Notes: a model not told the origin generated them from the sequence alone. Positions 25,033 through 33,725 are shown, counted from the first letter of the stretch. The stretch: 64,000 nt of DNA from an uncultured Eubacteriales bacterium (GCA_902767565.1 CACXHY010000003.1:124001-188000); one strand, 5' to 3'. Program-made: numbers and translations.

Positions 25033-26526
25033 ATGTCCTACTTCTCCACCCGCGGCGGCGCGGTCGTCACGGCGTCCCAAGCGATCCTGACCGGGCTGGC
25101 CCCGGGAGGCGGACTGTATGTGCCCGCCATGTTTCCGCAGGTCGACCGGCAGTGGATCGCTGCCCTGAACGCCATGCCCTACGCCAGGCGGGCCGAAGCG
25201 GTGCTGTCGCTGTATCTGGAGGACTACACCGCCCAGGAGATCGCCGGAGCCGTGGACGCCGCCTATTCCGCCGAGCGCTTCGACGACCCGGCCATCGCCC
25301 CCGTGCGCAGGCTGGACGGCAATACCTGGCTGCTGGAGCTCTTCCACGGCCCCACCCTGGCCTTCAAGGACATGGCCCTGCAGCTGCTGCCCCACCTGGT
25401 GCGCCAGGCGGCCCGGAAAGCGGGGGAGGAGCGGGAGATCAGCATCCTCGTGGCCACCAGCGGCGACACCGGCAAAGCCGCGCTGGAAGGCTTCCGCGAC
25501 GTGCCCGGCACCTCCTGCACCGTGTTCTATCCCGAGGAGGGCGTCAGCGATATCCAGAAGCTGCAGATGACCACCACCGGCGGCGGCAATACCCGCGTCA
25601 TCGCCGTGGAAGGCAACTTCGACGACGCCCAGACTGGCGTGAAGCAGCTCTTCGCCTCCCCGGACTTCGCGGCGCGGATGGGGGAGAAGGGCCGGGTGCT
25701 CTCCTCCGCCAACAGCATCAACTTCGGCCGTCTGGTCCCCCAGGTGGTCTACTACTTCAGCGCCTACGCCGACCTGTGCGCCGCCGGCGGGGTGGCCGCC
25801 GGGGAGCCGGTGAACTTCGTGGTGCCCACGGGCAATTTCGGCGACATCCTGGCGGGATGGTACGCGAAGAACATGGGTCTGCCGGTGAACAAGCTCATCT
25901 GCGCCAGCAACCGCAACAACGTGCTGACGGACTTCTTTGCCAGCGGCACCTACTCCACCCATCGCCTCTTCTACAAGACGACGTCCCCCTCCATGGACAT
26001 CCTGGTCTCCTCCAACCTGGAGCGCCTCCTCTACGAGACGGCGGACCGGGACGGCGAGCTGGTGAGCGTGTGGATGAAGCAGCTGCGGGAGGTGGGCAGC
26101 TACTCCGTCGGCGACCAGCGCCGGGAACAGCTGTCCAAAACCTTTGCCGCGGGCTGCGCCGACGACCGGCAGACTGCCGCGGAGATCCACGCGCTCTTCC
26201 GGCGCACGGGCTGCGTCATCGACACGCACACGGGCGTCGCGGCGAAGGTGCTGGCCGATTACCGCGCCGAGACCGGCGACAGCACCCCTGCCGTGATCGT
26301 GTCCACAGCCAGCCCCTACAAGTTCTGCGCGGATGTGCTGACCGCCCTGCAGGGGAAGGAAGCGACCGCGGGCAAGGACGCCTTCGCCTGCGCGGCCGAA
26401 CTGGAGAAACTCAGCGGCGTCCCCGTGCCGAAGCAGGTCAGCGCCCTCCGGGAGCTCCCGGTGCTCCACAGCCGCCGCTGCACCCGCGACGTGCAGGCCA
26501 TGGCCGACGCCGTGCTGGCCGACTGA
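25033..26526 (+). CDS. thrC: threonine synthase
   Basis: 497 aa, the long-form ThrC. It converts O-phospho-L-homoserine to L-threonine with PLP. The PLP lysine lies in HGPTLAFKDMALQ (about 110-122); the phosphate loop TSGDTGKAAL, the SANSINFGRL segment and VPTGNFGDILAG are family hallmarks. Cytoplasmic. No thrB or hom nearby; no T-box leader or attenuator is visible in the 89 nt upstream. Confidence 0.95.
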   Translation: MSYFSTRGGAVVTASQAILTGLAPGGGLYVPAMFPQVDRQWIAALNAMPYARRAEAVLSLYLEDYTAQEIAGAVDAAYSAERFDDPAIAPVRRLDGNTWLLELFHGPTLAFKDMALQLLPHLVRQAARKAGEEREISILVATSGDTGKAALEGFRDVPGTSCTVFYPEEGVSDIQKLQMTTTGGGNTRVIAVEGNFDDAQTGVKQLFASPDFAARMGEKGRVLSSANSINFGRLVPQVVYYFSAYADLCAAGGVAAGEPVNFVVPTGNFGDILAGWYAKNMGLPVNKLICASNRNNVLTDFFASGTYSTHRLFYKTTSPSMDILVSSNLERLLYETADRDGELVSVWMKQLREVGSYSVGDQRREQLSKTFAAGCADDRQTAAEIHALFRRTGCVIDTHTGVAAKVLADYRAETGDSTPAVIVSTASPYKFCADVLTALQGKEATAGKDAFACAAELEKLSGVPVPKQVSALRELPVLHSRRCTRDVQAMADAVLAD

Positions 26527-26542
26527 CGGACCGAGCCTTCAC

Positions 26543-26571
26543 AGGACCGCCTTTCCCCGGACGGTCCTTTT
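26543..26571 (+). terminator. terminator of thrC
   Basis: AGGACCG (26543-26549) pairs with CGGTCCT (26562-26568), then a short T run. Confidence 0.8.
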
Positions 26572-26741
26572 CGCTGGCATCCACTGTCCGCATTTCGGCA
26601 GCTTCTGTCGAATGCAGAATGCGTGTCTGAACGCTGCGGGGGGATCTGCTGCAGATACTCTTGTCCTTGCGGTACCCGGACAGAAACACGTGCCACCTAT
26701 GATTCCACCCGAAAGGCGTCTTGTGCTCAGGAGGCAAAAGC

Positions 26742-27011
26742 ATGGCAAAAGGGATCGATCAGACGGTTATCGATGCACTAAAAGAGTACTGCAATGAGCG
26801 ACACTATGATTATGACAAACTCATGGCAATGCCGAAGAGTTATGGTGAAGGCGTGTTTCTGATCTATCACTTTGACCCCAAACGCGGCGAAAACGGATTG
26901 TATGACGAGACGCCGATGCCGGTAGTTCTGAGACTAACCAGAAGGGACAGCGAATGGACGGTTTCCGAAACAGAATACGCAAGGATGTACCTTGTCAGAC
27001 AGGCGGAGTGA
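26742..27011 (+). CDS. small hypothetical protein with atypical codon use
   Basis: 89 aa from the ATG behind CAGGAGG. It is soluble, without signal or membrane segment; the sequence is rich in charged residues and tyrosine (DYDKLMAMPKSYGEGVF). Codons such as AGA, AGG, CTA and GAT are frequent, unlike the GC-ending codons of all neighbours, and the 170 nt upstream are also less GC-rich. This suggests recent acquisition. Family unknown. Confidence 0.65.
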   Translation: MAKGIDQTVIDALKEYCNERHYDYDKLMAMPKSYGEGVFLIYHFDPKRGENGLYDETPMPVVLRLTRRDSEWTVSETEYARMYLVRQAE

Positions 27012-27053
27012 CAAATGCAACCGGCATACCGTGATCGCGCGCCGATCCGGAAC

Positions 27054-27080
27054 AGAAAAACGGGCCGAAGCCCGTTTTTT
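27054..27080. terminator. bidirectional terminator
   Basis: AAAAACGGGC-CGAA-GCCCGTTTTTT at 27056-27080 is a near-ideal hairpin with A and T tracts on both sides, between convergent genes. Confidence 0.92.
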
Positions 27081-27083
27081 CAA

Positions 27084-27680
27084 TCACGAATTGAGGATGA
27101 TGGCCCGCAGGCACAGGGTCAATCCCTTCACGATGTCGTGCAGCGGCATGGAGGGCACGCCCTCCGGCGCCTGCTCCGGCAGGAAGGGCACGTGCACGAA
27201 CCCCACGCGGGTAGCCGTCCCGCCGAAGCGCAGCAGCAGGCTGTACAGCAGGTCGTTGCAGACGTAGGTGCCGGCGGAATGGGAGAGGTATGCCGGGAGC
27301 CCGGTCTCCATCATGGCGCTGACCATGCGTTCGACCGGCAGGGTGGCGTACAGGCGCTCCGGCCCTTCCGGGGCGATGCGCTCTCCCCGCGGCTGCCGCC
27401 CGTCGTTGTCGGGGATGCGGGCCTCCCGCAGGTTGACGCCTTCGGCTTCCGGCGTGACGGCGTTCCGCCCGCCGGCCTGCCCGACGCAGAGGATGGCGTC
27501 CGGCGCCGGATCACAGGCGGCCAGCACGGTCTCAGCCGCGCGGCCGAAGGCCACGGGAAGGCGGAGGCGGCGGATCTCCCATCCTCCGAGCCGCTCCGGC
27601 AGGCGGCGGACCGCCTCCCAGGAGGGATTCAGCGATCCGCCGCCGAAGGGCTCGAAGCCCGTGACAAGAACGGTGCTCAT
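27084..27680 (-). CDS. pcp: pyroglutamyl-peptidase I
   Basis: 198 aa. A cysteine peptidase (family C15) that removes N-terminal pyroglutamate. Family landmarks are VLVTGFEPFGG at the N-terminus, VGQAGGR, the nucleophile in SAGTYVCNDLLYSLL and the histidine in GFVHVPFLPEQ. Cytoplasmic. Its start overlaps the stop of the adhesin gene by 4 nt, so the two are translationally coupled although their functions look unrelated. Confidence 0.93.
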   Translation of the reverse strand: MSTVLVTGFEPFGGGSLNPSWEAVRRLPERLGGWEIRRLRLPVAFGRAAETVLAACDPAPDAILCVGQAGGRNAVTPEAEGVNLREARIPDNDGRQPRGERIAPEGPERLYATLPVERMVSAMMETGLPAYLSHSAGTYVCNDLLYSLLLRFGGTATRVGFVHVPFLPEQAPEGVPSMPLHDIVKGLTLCLRAIILNS

Positions 27681-29827
27681 TCGAAGAACGCGATCTCGGC
27701 GATGTTCACGTTGTAGCGGTTGGAGTCGCCGAGCCAGACGTGCTCCACGAAGATCTCGATCTTGGTGACGCCGGTGAACGTGCCGCCCAGGCTGTACGTC
27801 TTCATGGAGCCGTTGTAGCCCTTGGGGAGCTCGATCACGCAGTCGGTCACGCCGCCGCTGTGGTAGATCCGCAGGCGCATGGAGCTGGGGCGGGCGTTGG
27901 CGGTGTAGCGGTCATAGCTGCTGGCAATGCCGTTGGTCACGCCGATGGCAGAGACGGTGCTGCCGCCGAAGGTCACCGTGAACTCGGGGATGGTGTCCTT
28001 CACCTCACTGTCCCAATAGATGTAGGAGAAGACGGTGCTGGGGTCGTTGTCACAGATGCGGTGCAGGTTGCTGCGCCCCTCGGGGTTCTTCGACTCCGGA
28101 CCGAACTGGGTGTCCCAGTTGGTGGGATAGACCACGTTGCCGGCGGGAACGGGCGCCTGCGTCACGGGGGGATTGGTGACAGGGGTCTGCCGCTTGTACT
28201 CAAAGGTGATCAGCCCGCGGGAGACGGTGCCGTCCGCGTACACGGTGACGGTGGCGCTGGTCTCGGAGTAGGCGCGGTAGCCGCTGGGCGTGGAGCCCGC
28301 GTAGATGGTATGGGTGCCGACCCCCAGGGTCTCGTACCGGGTGGAGAGCGTGCTCATGGTGTCCACGTCGATCAGCCGTACCGTCACCGTGGCGGTCACG
28401 TTGTTGACCCTGCTGTAATAGAAGGTCACGGAGCTGGCGGACAGGGAGCCGTTGCTGTACAGGGTCACGGACTGGCTGGCGCCGGAGATCAGCGTATAGC
28501 TGCCGTTGTCCAGCGTGGACGGGGCGGTGATGGTGTTGGTGCCCCGGGAGACCGTCACCTGGCGGGTCTGGAGGGTGCTGCCGTTCGCGTCGCAGTAGTA
28601 GACCGTCACCGTGGCCGTGGAGGGCGGCACGGGCGTGGGCGTCGCGGACCGCTGGTAGTAGAAGACCAGCGAGCTGACGGACAGGGTGCCGTTGCTGTAC
28701 AGGGTCACGGACTGGCTGGCCCCGGAGATCAGGGTATAGCGTCCGCTGTCGATGGTGGCCGGGGCGCTGACGGTGTTGGTGCCCCGGGAGACGGTCACCT
28801 GGCGGGTCTGCAGCACGCTGCCGCCCGCATCGCAGTAATAGACCGTCACGGTGGCCGTGGAGGGCGGCGTGGGGGTGGGGGTCGCCGTCCGGTCATAGTA
28901 GAATGTGACGGAGGACAGCGACAGGGAGCCGTTGGCGTACAGCGTCACGTTCTGCGTGGCGGAAGAGACCAGCGAGTATGTGCCGTTCTGCAGGGTGGCC
29001 GGCGCGGTGATGGTATTGTTGCCCTGCGTGACGGTCACCTGGTGCGACTGGAGCAGGCTGCCGGCGTAGGTGCGGTAATACACCGTGACCGTCGCCGTCG
29101 TGGGCCGCGGCGTGGCGGTGGATGCCTTGGCGTAGTAGAAGACGACCGACTTCGGGGACACCGTGCCGTTGGAGTAGCCCGTCACGGTCTGCGAGGACGC
29201 GGAGATCAGCGTGTAGGCGCCGCCCTGCAGGGTAGCCGGCGCGGTGACCGTGTTGGTGCCTACGGTGCAGTAGCGGTTGAAGCTCTGCAGCGTGTTGCCG
29301 TAGGCGTCCCTGTAGTAGACCGTGCAGACGCGCGACGTGGCCGTCGGCGCGGCGGTGACGGTGCCCTGGTTGGAGACGGAGCAGTTGCTGGCCCCGGTCA
29401 CGCTCCAGGAGGGCTGCTGCGTCCACGCGGAGAAGCCGGAGATCTGCGCGTTGATCTCGGAGGCCGTCCAGGGGGTGACGGTCACGCGGTAGGTGCCGGA
29501 GCTGTTCAGGGTCAGGATGAGCGTTTCACCGACGGTGTTGTCCCATTCCAGACGCTGGGTGCCCCCGTTGCGCACCACGTCCACGTGGAAACGCCCCCAG
29601 GCACGGCCGGTGCTGCCGCTGGTATAGCGGAAGAAGCCGTAGTCCTGCCGGAGGGTGACGGTGGCGCTTCCCCAGGCCTGCACCGTGAAGCTGGTGGCCC
29701 GGGTTGCGTCGCCCGAAACATTGTAGATGGTGTCGGCCTCGGCGGTGCGGCCGCCGCTGAGCAGGATCAGGCAGAACATGGCGACGACGGCCATCACGGC
29801 CCAGGCCACGCTGTGGGTCTTCTTCAT
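27677..29827 (-). CDS. secreted repeat adhesin with C-terminal carbohydrate-binding-like domain
   Basis: 716 aa. Signal peptide 1-33. Residues about 34-160 form a beta domain. From 164 to about 546 there are tandem modules of 80 residues, each with a TVTVYYxD...TLQxRQVTVSxGTNT pattern resembling MucBP-type beta-grasp repeats, joined by Thr-Pro linkers (RSATPTPVPP). The final 150 residues (from YPTNWDTQFGPESKN) resemble discoidin/NADase-type glycan-binding domains. There is no LPxTG motif or membrane anchor at the end, so it is probably released or held by wall interactions. Good SD AGGGAGGAG. Likely role: adhesion to mucin or plant glycans (inference). Confidence 0.85.
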   Translation of the reverse strand: MKKTHSVAWAVMAVVAMFCLILLSGGRTAEADTIYNVSGDATRATSFTVQAWGSATVTLRQDYGFFRYTSGSTGRAWGRFHVDVVRNGGTQRLEWDNTVGETLILTLNSSGTYRVTVTPWTASEINAQISGFSAWTQQPSWSVTGASNCSVSNQGTVTAAPTATSRVCTVYYRDAYGNTLQSFNRYCTVGTNTVTAPATLQGGAYTLISASSQTVTGYSNGTVSPKSVVFYYAKASTATPRPTTATVTVYYRTYAGSLLQSHQVTVTQGNNTITAPATLQNGTYSLVSSATQNVTLYANGSLSLSSVTFYYDRTATPTPTPPSTATVTVYYCDAGGSVLQTRQVTVSRGTNTVSAPATIDSGRYTLISGASQSVTLYSNGTLSVSSLVFYYQRSATPTPVPPSTATVTVYYCDANGSTLQTRQVTVSRGTNTITAPSTLDNGSYTLISGASQSVTLYSNGSLSASSVTFYYSRVNNVTATVTVRLIDVDTMSTLSTRYETLGVGTHTIYAGSTPSGYRAYSETSATVTVYADGTVSRGLITFEYKRQTPVTNPPVTQAPVPAGNVVYPTNWDTQFGPESKNPEGRSNLHRICDNDPSTVFSYIYWDSEVKDTIPEFTVTFGGSTVSAIGVTNGIASSYDRYTANARPSSMRLRIYHSGGVTDCVIELPKGYNGSMKTYSLGGTFTGVTKIEIFVEHVWLGDSNRYNVNIAEIAFFE
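28190..29338 (-). repeat. 240-bp tandem repeats inside the adhesin gene
   Basis: Units at residues 243-322, 323-402 and 403-474, plus divergent copies on each side (164-241 and 475-546). The two central 240-bp units are nearly identical over long stretches in DNA, for example around 28440-28560 and 28680-28800, indicating recent duplication and scope for copy-number change. Confidence 0.88.
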
Positions 29828-29918
29828 GATATCTCCTCCCTGTCCGGCGCCTCTGCGCCGCTTTCACCTCTATTGACGAATCCTGCGGGTCATTTGTTCC
29901 CGATTGTAAAAATTCTTT

Positions 29919-30260
29919 TCAGAAGTTCTGTCCGTTCCAGCCCCAGTCGCTGACGGGATGGTAGGTGACGTACACGGCGTCTCCCGGGATGCCCAGCCTG
30001 CGGGACAGCAGCTCGCAGATGCCGCCGGTCATGCGGTCGTACGCGTCGGCCGGTGCGTTCCCGTACAGGCTGACCGCCACATAGGCGCCCCTGTCCAGCT
30101 TGCTTCCGCCCAGCCACAGGTCGCACCGGTCCTCGATCTGCACCATCAGGTAGGTCTCGGTCTTGTTGAGGGTGCGGATCAGCCGGCCCAGTTCGCGCTT
30201 CAGTTCCTCTTTCTCTTCCGGAGAGACGGACACGGTGACACGGGAATCGATGAAGGGCAT
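29919..30260 (-). CDS. macrophage migration inhibitory factor (MIF) family tautomerase
   Basis: 113 aa, the same length as human MIF, with the invariant Pro directly after Met (MPFI), which acts as the catalytic base. Along its length it keeps the MIF pattern: KTETYLMVQIED, the DLWLGGS loop, LSRRLGIPGDAVYVTYHPV and the C-terminal WGWNGQNF. Members tautomerise phenylpyruvate or dopachrome-like substrates. Bacterial versions are scattered, and function in anaerobes is unknown. No signal peptide is visible. It lies 38 nt downstream of ccsA on the same strand. Confidence 0.92.
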   Translation of the reverse strand: MPFIDSRVTVSVSPEEKEELKRELGRLIRTLNKTETYLMVQIEDRCDLWLGGSKLDRGAYVAVSLYGNAPADAYDRMTGGICELLSRRLGIPGDAVYVTYHPVSDWGWNGQNF

Positions 30261-30297
30261 AACGGCACTCCTTTCAGTTCTTGCGGGGAAACGGACG

Positions 30298-31113
30298 TCA
30301 CTTGTAGCTGTGCAGGCCGGGGAGCAGCAGGTTGACGCCCGCGAAGGTGAACAGCACCAGCGCCAGGGCGACGATGGCCAGGATGGCCGTGCGCTTGCCG
30401 TGCCACTTCAGCCGCAGCCGCTGGTGGAGATAGATGGCGTAGAAGATCCAGGTGATGAGGGCCCAGGTCTCCTTGGGATCCCAGCTCCACCAGCTGCTCC
30501 AGGCCTGCTCCGCCCAGATGGCGCCGGAGAAGATGACCACCGTCAGCAGCAGGAAGCCCAGACAGATCATCCGGTAGCCGAGGCTGTCCAGCTGCCGCAG
30601 CCGGGGATCCTCCTCGGGCGGCTTCTCATCCGTCCCGCCGGCCTTGCGGAGCCGCACGAGATACGCGATGCCCAGACCGCCCGCGATGGCGAAGGCGGCG
30701 TAGGAGAAGGCCGCGGAGCCGATGTGGATGGCGAACCAGGCGGAGCGCAGGGCGGGCATCAGCTCCCTGATGTCCTGGGGCTGCAGGGCCGCATAGCTGA
30801 GGATCAGGAAGGCGGCGGGCATGGTCACCGTCAGCACCGGCTGGGAGCGCAGCCGGAGATACAGCAGGAAGCCCATGAGCGCCGCGGCCCAGGCAAACCC
30901 GGAGGCGAACTCGAACTGGTTGGACAGGGGGAGACGGCCCGCCGCGATGCCGCGCCACACGGTATAGGCGGTGTGCAGGACGAAGGCGGCGATCAGCGCC
31001 GCGCGGGCGGCGGGGCACAGCGGCCCCTGCCCCTTCCGCACGGCCACGCCCGTGAACTGCAGGGCGGTGGCGATGAAATACAGGATCAGAGCGGCAAAGA
31101 GAAGAATGGTCAC
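30298..31113 (-). CDS. ccsA: cytochrome c biogenesis protein CcsA (System II heme handling)
   Basis: 271 aa with about eight membrane helices and the tryptophan-rich WWD heme motif WAEQAWSSWWSWDPKETWAL (about 205-224), flanked by conserved histidines. With ResB it forms the cytochrome c synthetase that carries heme across the membrane and attaches it to CxxCH motifs. The start overlaps the resB stop by 4 nt. Its client is the five-heme NrfA encoded just upstream. Confidence 0.94.
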   Translation of the reverse strand: MTILLFAALILYFIATALQFTGVAVRKGQGPLCPAARAALIAAFVLHTAYTVWRGIAAGRLPLSNQFEFASGFAWAAALMGFLLYLRLRSQPVLTVTMPAAFLILSYAALQPQDIRELMPALRSAWFAIHIGSAAFSYAAFAIAGGLGIAYLVRLRKAGGTDEKPPEEDPRLRQLDSLGYRMICLGFLLLTVVIFSGAIWAEQAWSSWWSWDPKETWALITWIFYAIYLHQRLRLKWHGKRTAILAIVALALVLFTFAGVNLLLPGLHSYK

Positions 31114-32369
31114 GGCGCGTCTCCCTTCTTGTCGGTCCCGTCCAGGGCGATGGCGATCTCATCCAGGAGGGCATCCTGGGGCTTGGCGGAGCGGATCACA
31201 AAGCCGTTTTCCTCCACCCGGGCGCACGCGGGCACCATGAAGAAGCAGAGGAACAGCGCCGCGATCATCAGCCCGAAGCCGAAGTACAGGCCGGCGTACA
31301 GCACCGGCGCGGTCTGCTTGATGCGCAGGCCGGGGTACTCGACGGGATCCGCCATGGTGTAGCCGATGTCGCCGATGGTGATGGTCTCGCCGGGAAAGGC
31401 CAGCACGGAGGTGATGGACCCGTCCGAGACGGTGCGCACATCGTACACCGGGTCGGCGTAGCTCATGGCGCTGCTGGTGATCAGGGTGTAGGTCCCGTCC
31501 TCGTTGAGGATGTAGCCGGGGTGCAGCGCGTCGAAGATCAGCCCGTTCCGCCCGTCGATGGAGAGAAAGTCCCCCGCGTCCACATAAAAGGATTCTTCCG
31601 CGCCGCTGGCCGTGTTGGTGACCCGGATCACGGGCTTCGTCCCGTAGGTATACTGGTAGACCTTTGTGCCGCCGTGGCGCAGGGGCTCGTTCACGCGGAT
31701 CTCCGCCTCGGCGCCCGTCTCCTCCCCGGGGGAGGCCACGCGGATGCGGCTGGCGTAGTCCAGGCGGCCGGTCTCGTCCTGGATGCGGAAGGAGAGACAG
31801 GTGACCGTCGTGCCGTCCGCCAGGGTGAAGGTCTCGCCGGGCATGACGGTCACGTCCTGCGTGACGGGCGTGGTCAGGGTCAGGGTGCCGAAGAGCAGGA
31901 TCACCAGGATGGACAGGTGCACCAGGAACGACCCGCAGGCGCCGATGCCGTTCCGGGTCAGGATCCTGTCATTCCCCCGGAACCGGGCGCGCTTCAGCGC
32001 GGCCAGCACGGTCTCCGCCCCGCCGGGCTCCAGGGGATGCTCCTGTGCCGGGTCGGCGTGCTCCGCCTGCGCTTTCAGCCCGGCCATGGTTTTCCGCGCG
32101 GCGGGGAAGCGCAGGATGGAGCAGAGGATCAGATTGCCGCACAGCAGCGCCTCCAGCACCGTGAAGTACCAGGTGTGGAAGATGTCCGTGAAGCCCAGCG
32201 AGAGGAACAGCATGGCCGTGCCGGAACCGTACTGCCGCACATAGGTCATCTCGCTCTCGCCCTGGGGGATCAGGGAGCCCGCGAGGCAGCACAGGATGAT
32301 CAGTCCCAGCAGGATCATGCCGAAGACCATGGAGCGCAGGAATCGAAAGATCTTTTTGAGGAAAGGCAA
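31110..32369 (-). CDS. resB: cytochrome c biogenesis protein ResB/Ccs1
   Basis: 419 aa. Three N-terminal membrane helices (about 15-33, 62-80, 147-167), a large external beta domain (about 170-370), then a last helix (about 370-390) and a cytoplasmic tail, the standard ResB topology. The N-terminal LRSMVFGMILLGLIIL...AGSLIPQ stretch is family-typical. Works with CcsA to mature c-type cytochromes. Separated from nrfA by 94 nt that contain a strong hairpin. Confidence 0.93.
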   Translation of the reverse strand: MPFLKKIFRFLRSMVFGMILLGLIILCCLAGSLIPQGESEMTYVRQYGSGTAMLFLSLGFTDIFHTWYFTVLEALLCGNLILCSILRFPAARKTMAGLKAQAEHADPAQEHPLEPGGAETVLAALKRARFRGNDRILTRNGIGACGSFLVHLSILVILLFGTLTLTTPVTQDVTVMPGETFTLADGTTVTCLSFRIQDETGRLDYASRIRVASPGEETGAEAEIRVNEPLRHGGTKVYQYTYGTKPVIRVTNTASGAEESFYVDAGDFLSIDGRNGLIFDALHPGYILNEDGTYTLITSSAMSYADPVYDVRTVSDGSITSVLAFPGETITIGDIGYTMADPVEYPGLRIKQTAPVLYAGLYFGFGLMIAALFLCFFMVPACARVEENGFVIRSAKPQDALLDEIAIALDGTDKKGDAP

Positions 32370-32406
32370 AGGCGGCAGCCTCCTTGACGGTGGGATTCAG
32401 CAGAAA

Positions 32407-32439
32407 GCGCCGAAAGACGAGGGCCTCGTCCTTCGGCGC
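32407..32439 (-). terminator. hairpin between nrfA and resB (partial terminator or mRNA-stability element)
   Basis: 15-nt arms (32407-32421 and 32425-32439) pair with a single G-U wobble around a 3-nt loop; on the minus strand it is followed by TTTC. The weak T tract suggests partial termination, giving more nrfA mRNA than resB-ccsA mRNA (inference). Confidence 0.65.
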
Positions 32440-32463
32440 CGAAGCTTCCGACGGTGTCCGGGA

Positions 32464-33672
32464 TCATTTCTCGAGCTCGTCCAGCAGAAGGAGGGCTGCG
32501 TCCGCAAAGAGCTCCGCCTTGTCCAGACAGTTGGTGGCCAGGGCCAGGTTATGGGCGCCGTTGCTGTTCTCCACGAAGACGAAGTCCCAGTACCACTGGC
32601 CCTTCCGGTTCAGCTCCCGGATGTCGGCCAGTTCCTCGTCGGTGTATTTGCCGGAGGCCACGGCATCCGCCAGGCGGTCGGTCAGGGTCTCGTACTTCTG
32701 GCCGATGGCGACGACCCGGGTCATCACCTGCTCCTGCCTGCCGCGCACGAAGCCTTCCAGATCGCCGTGGCAGGCCGCGCAGTTGCCCGCGGCTCTCACG
32801 CTCTCGCTGGTCAGCGGGGTCACGTACTTGTGGCTCAGGTAGGTCTGGCCGTCCGCGTTGGTCACCCGCTCCATGTGGCAGGTGGCGCAGTTGAACTGCC
32901 CGCCGTGGAAGCTGCCCGCCCCGGTGAAGGTCTCGAACTCGGGGTGCTGGGCTTTGATCTGCTTCACGCCCGTGCGGGGGTTGGTGTAATCCGAGAAGGC
33001 CATCGCGTCGTAATACTCGTAGATGTCGTCCGGATTGGCGCTCGCATGGCTCGTGTAGGGCAGGGTGGTCATCTTGCCGTCCGGGGCGAAATAGTACTCC
33101 ACGTGGCACTGGGCGCAGCTGAGGGTCTCCGCCGGAACGGAGCCGAAGTCGTCGCCCATCGCCGCCGTCAGATAGGTGTGGGTGACGGTGATGGTGGTGC
33201 CGGGCTCGTTGGCGTGGCAGGTGAAGCAGCCCACATCGTCAAACCCGGTGGGGTCGATGCTCTCGAAGGGGACGCTGTAGGCGCTGTCCCCGTCGTTGAG
33301 GGTCATGGCGGTGAAGTCCGCGGTCTTGCAGGTGAAGCAGTTGGCCATGGGATGGGGGCGGCCCGTCGCCAGCAGGTCCTGCACGCAGTAGTAGTGCCCG
33401 CGGGCGCTGCCGTAGTGGGTCGCGAAGCCGTAGGGCTCGTAGATCGTCTTGATGAAGGGGTACTCCTCGGTGTACTCCACCACCTCGTCGTCCTCGCCGT
33501 TGGCCATGTACGAGGCGTAGATGTCCGGGAACTGGGCGGCCCACTCGCCGGCGTGGATCACCGTCACGCCGGTGCCCGTCTCCGCAGGCACCGCGGCCGT
33601 GTCCGCCGACGCGGCGCACACCGCAGCCAGAACAAGACCCAGCAGGATCAGTCCGATCGTGATCTTCTTCAA
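32464..33672 (-). CDS. nrfA: cytochrome c nitrite reductase (ammonia-forming), pentaheme NrfA
   Basis: 402 aa from TTG at 33670-33672. An ATG 15 codons upstream (33717) lies only about 9 nt below the -10 box and has no ribosome site, whereas TTG has AAAAGGAG and begins a clean signal peptide (MKKITIGLILLGLVLAAV). Five heme sites: CFTCK (112-116, the lysine-ligated catalytic heme), CFTCH (149), CAQCH (186), CATCH (262) and CAACH (298). Active-site Arg91 (ARGHYY), Tyr (VEYYF, 193/194) and His243 (AQHPEFE) are all present. Reduces nitrite to ammonium with six electrons outside the membrane. The usual quinol-oxidising partner NrfH is not adjacent. Confidence 0.95.
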   Translation of the reverse strand: MKKITIGLILLGLVLAAVCAASADTAAVPAETGTGVTVIHAGEWAAQFPDIYASYMANGEDDEVVEYTEEYPFIKTIYEPYGFATHYGSARGHYYCVQDLLATGRPHPMANCFTCKTADFTAMTLNDGDSAYSVPFESIDPTGFDDVGCFTCHANEPGTTITVTHTYLTAAMGDDFGSVPAETLSCAQCHVEYYFAPDGKMTTLPYTSHASANPDDIYEYYDAMAFSDYTNPRTGVKQIKAQHPEFETFTGAGSFHGGQFNCATCHMERVTNADGQTYLSHKYVTPLTSESVRAAGNCAACHGDLEGFVRGRQEQVMTRVVAIGQKYETLTDRLADAVASGKYTDEELADIRELNRKGQWYWDFVFVENSNGAHNLALATNCLDKAELFADAALLLLDELEK

Positions 33673-33725
33673 GTTGTTCACGCTCCTTTTCCGCGCAAAT
33701 AACAAGGGCGCATTCATCTGGTCTC

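Noticed and set aside
33673-33717. ATG at 33717 as the start of nrfA
   Set aside because: It lies just below the -10 box without a ribosome site; TTG at 33672 has AAAAGGAG and a proper signal peptide.
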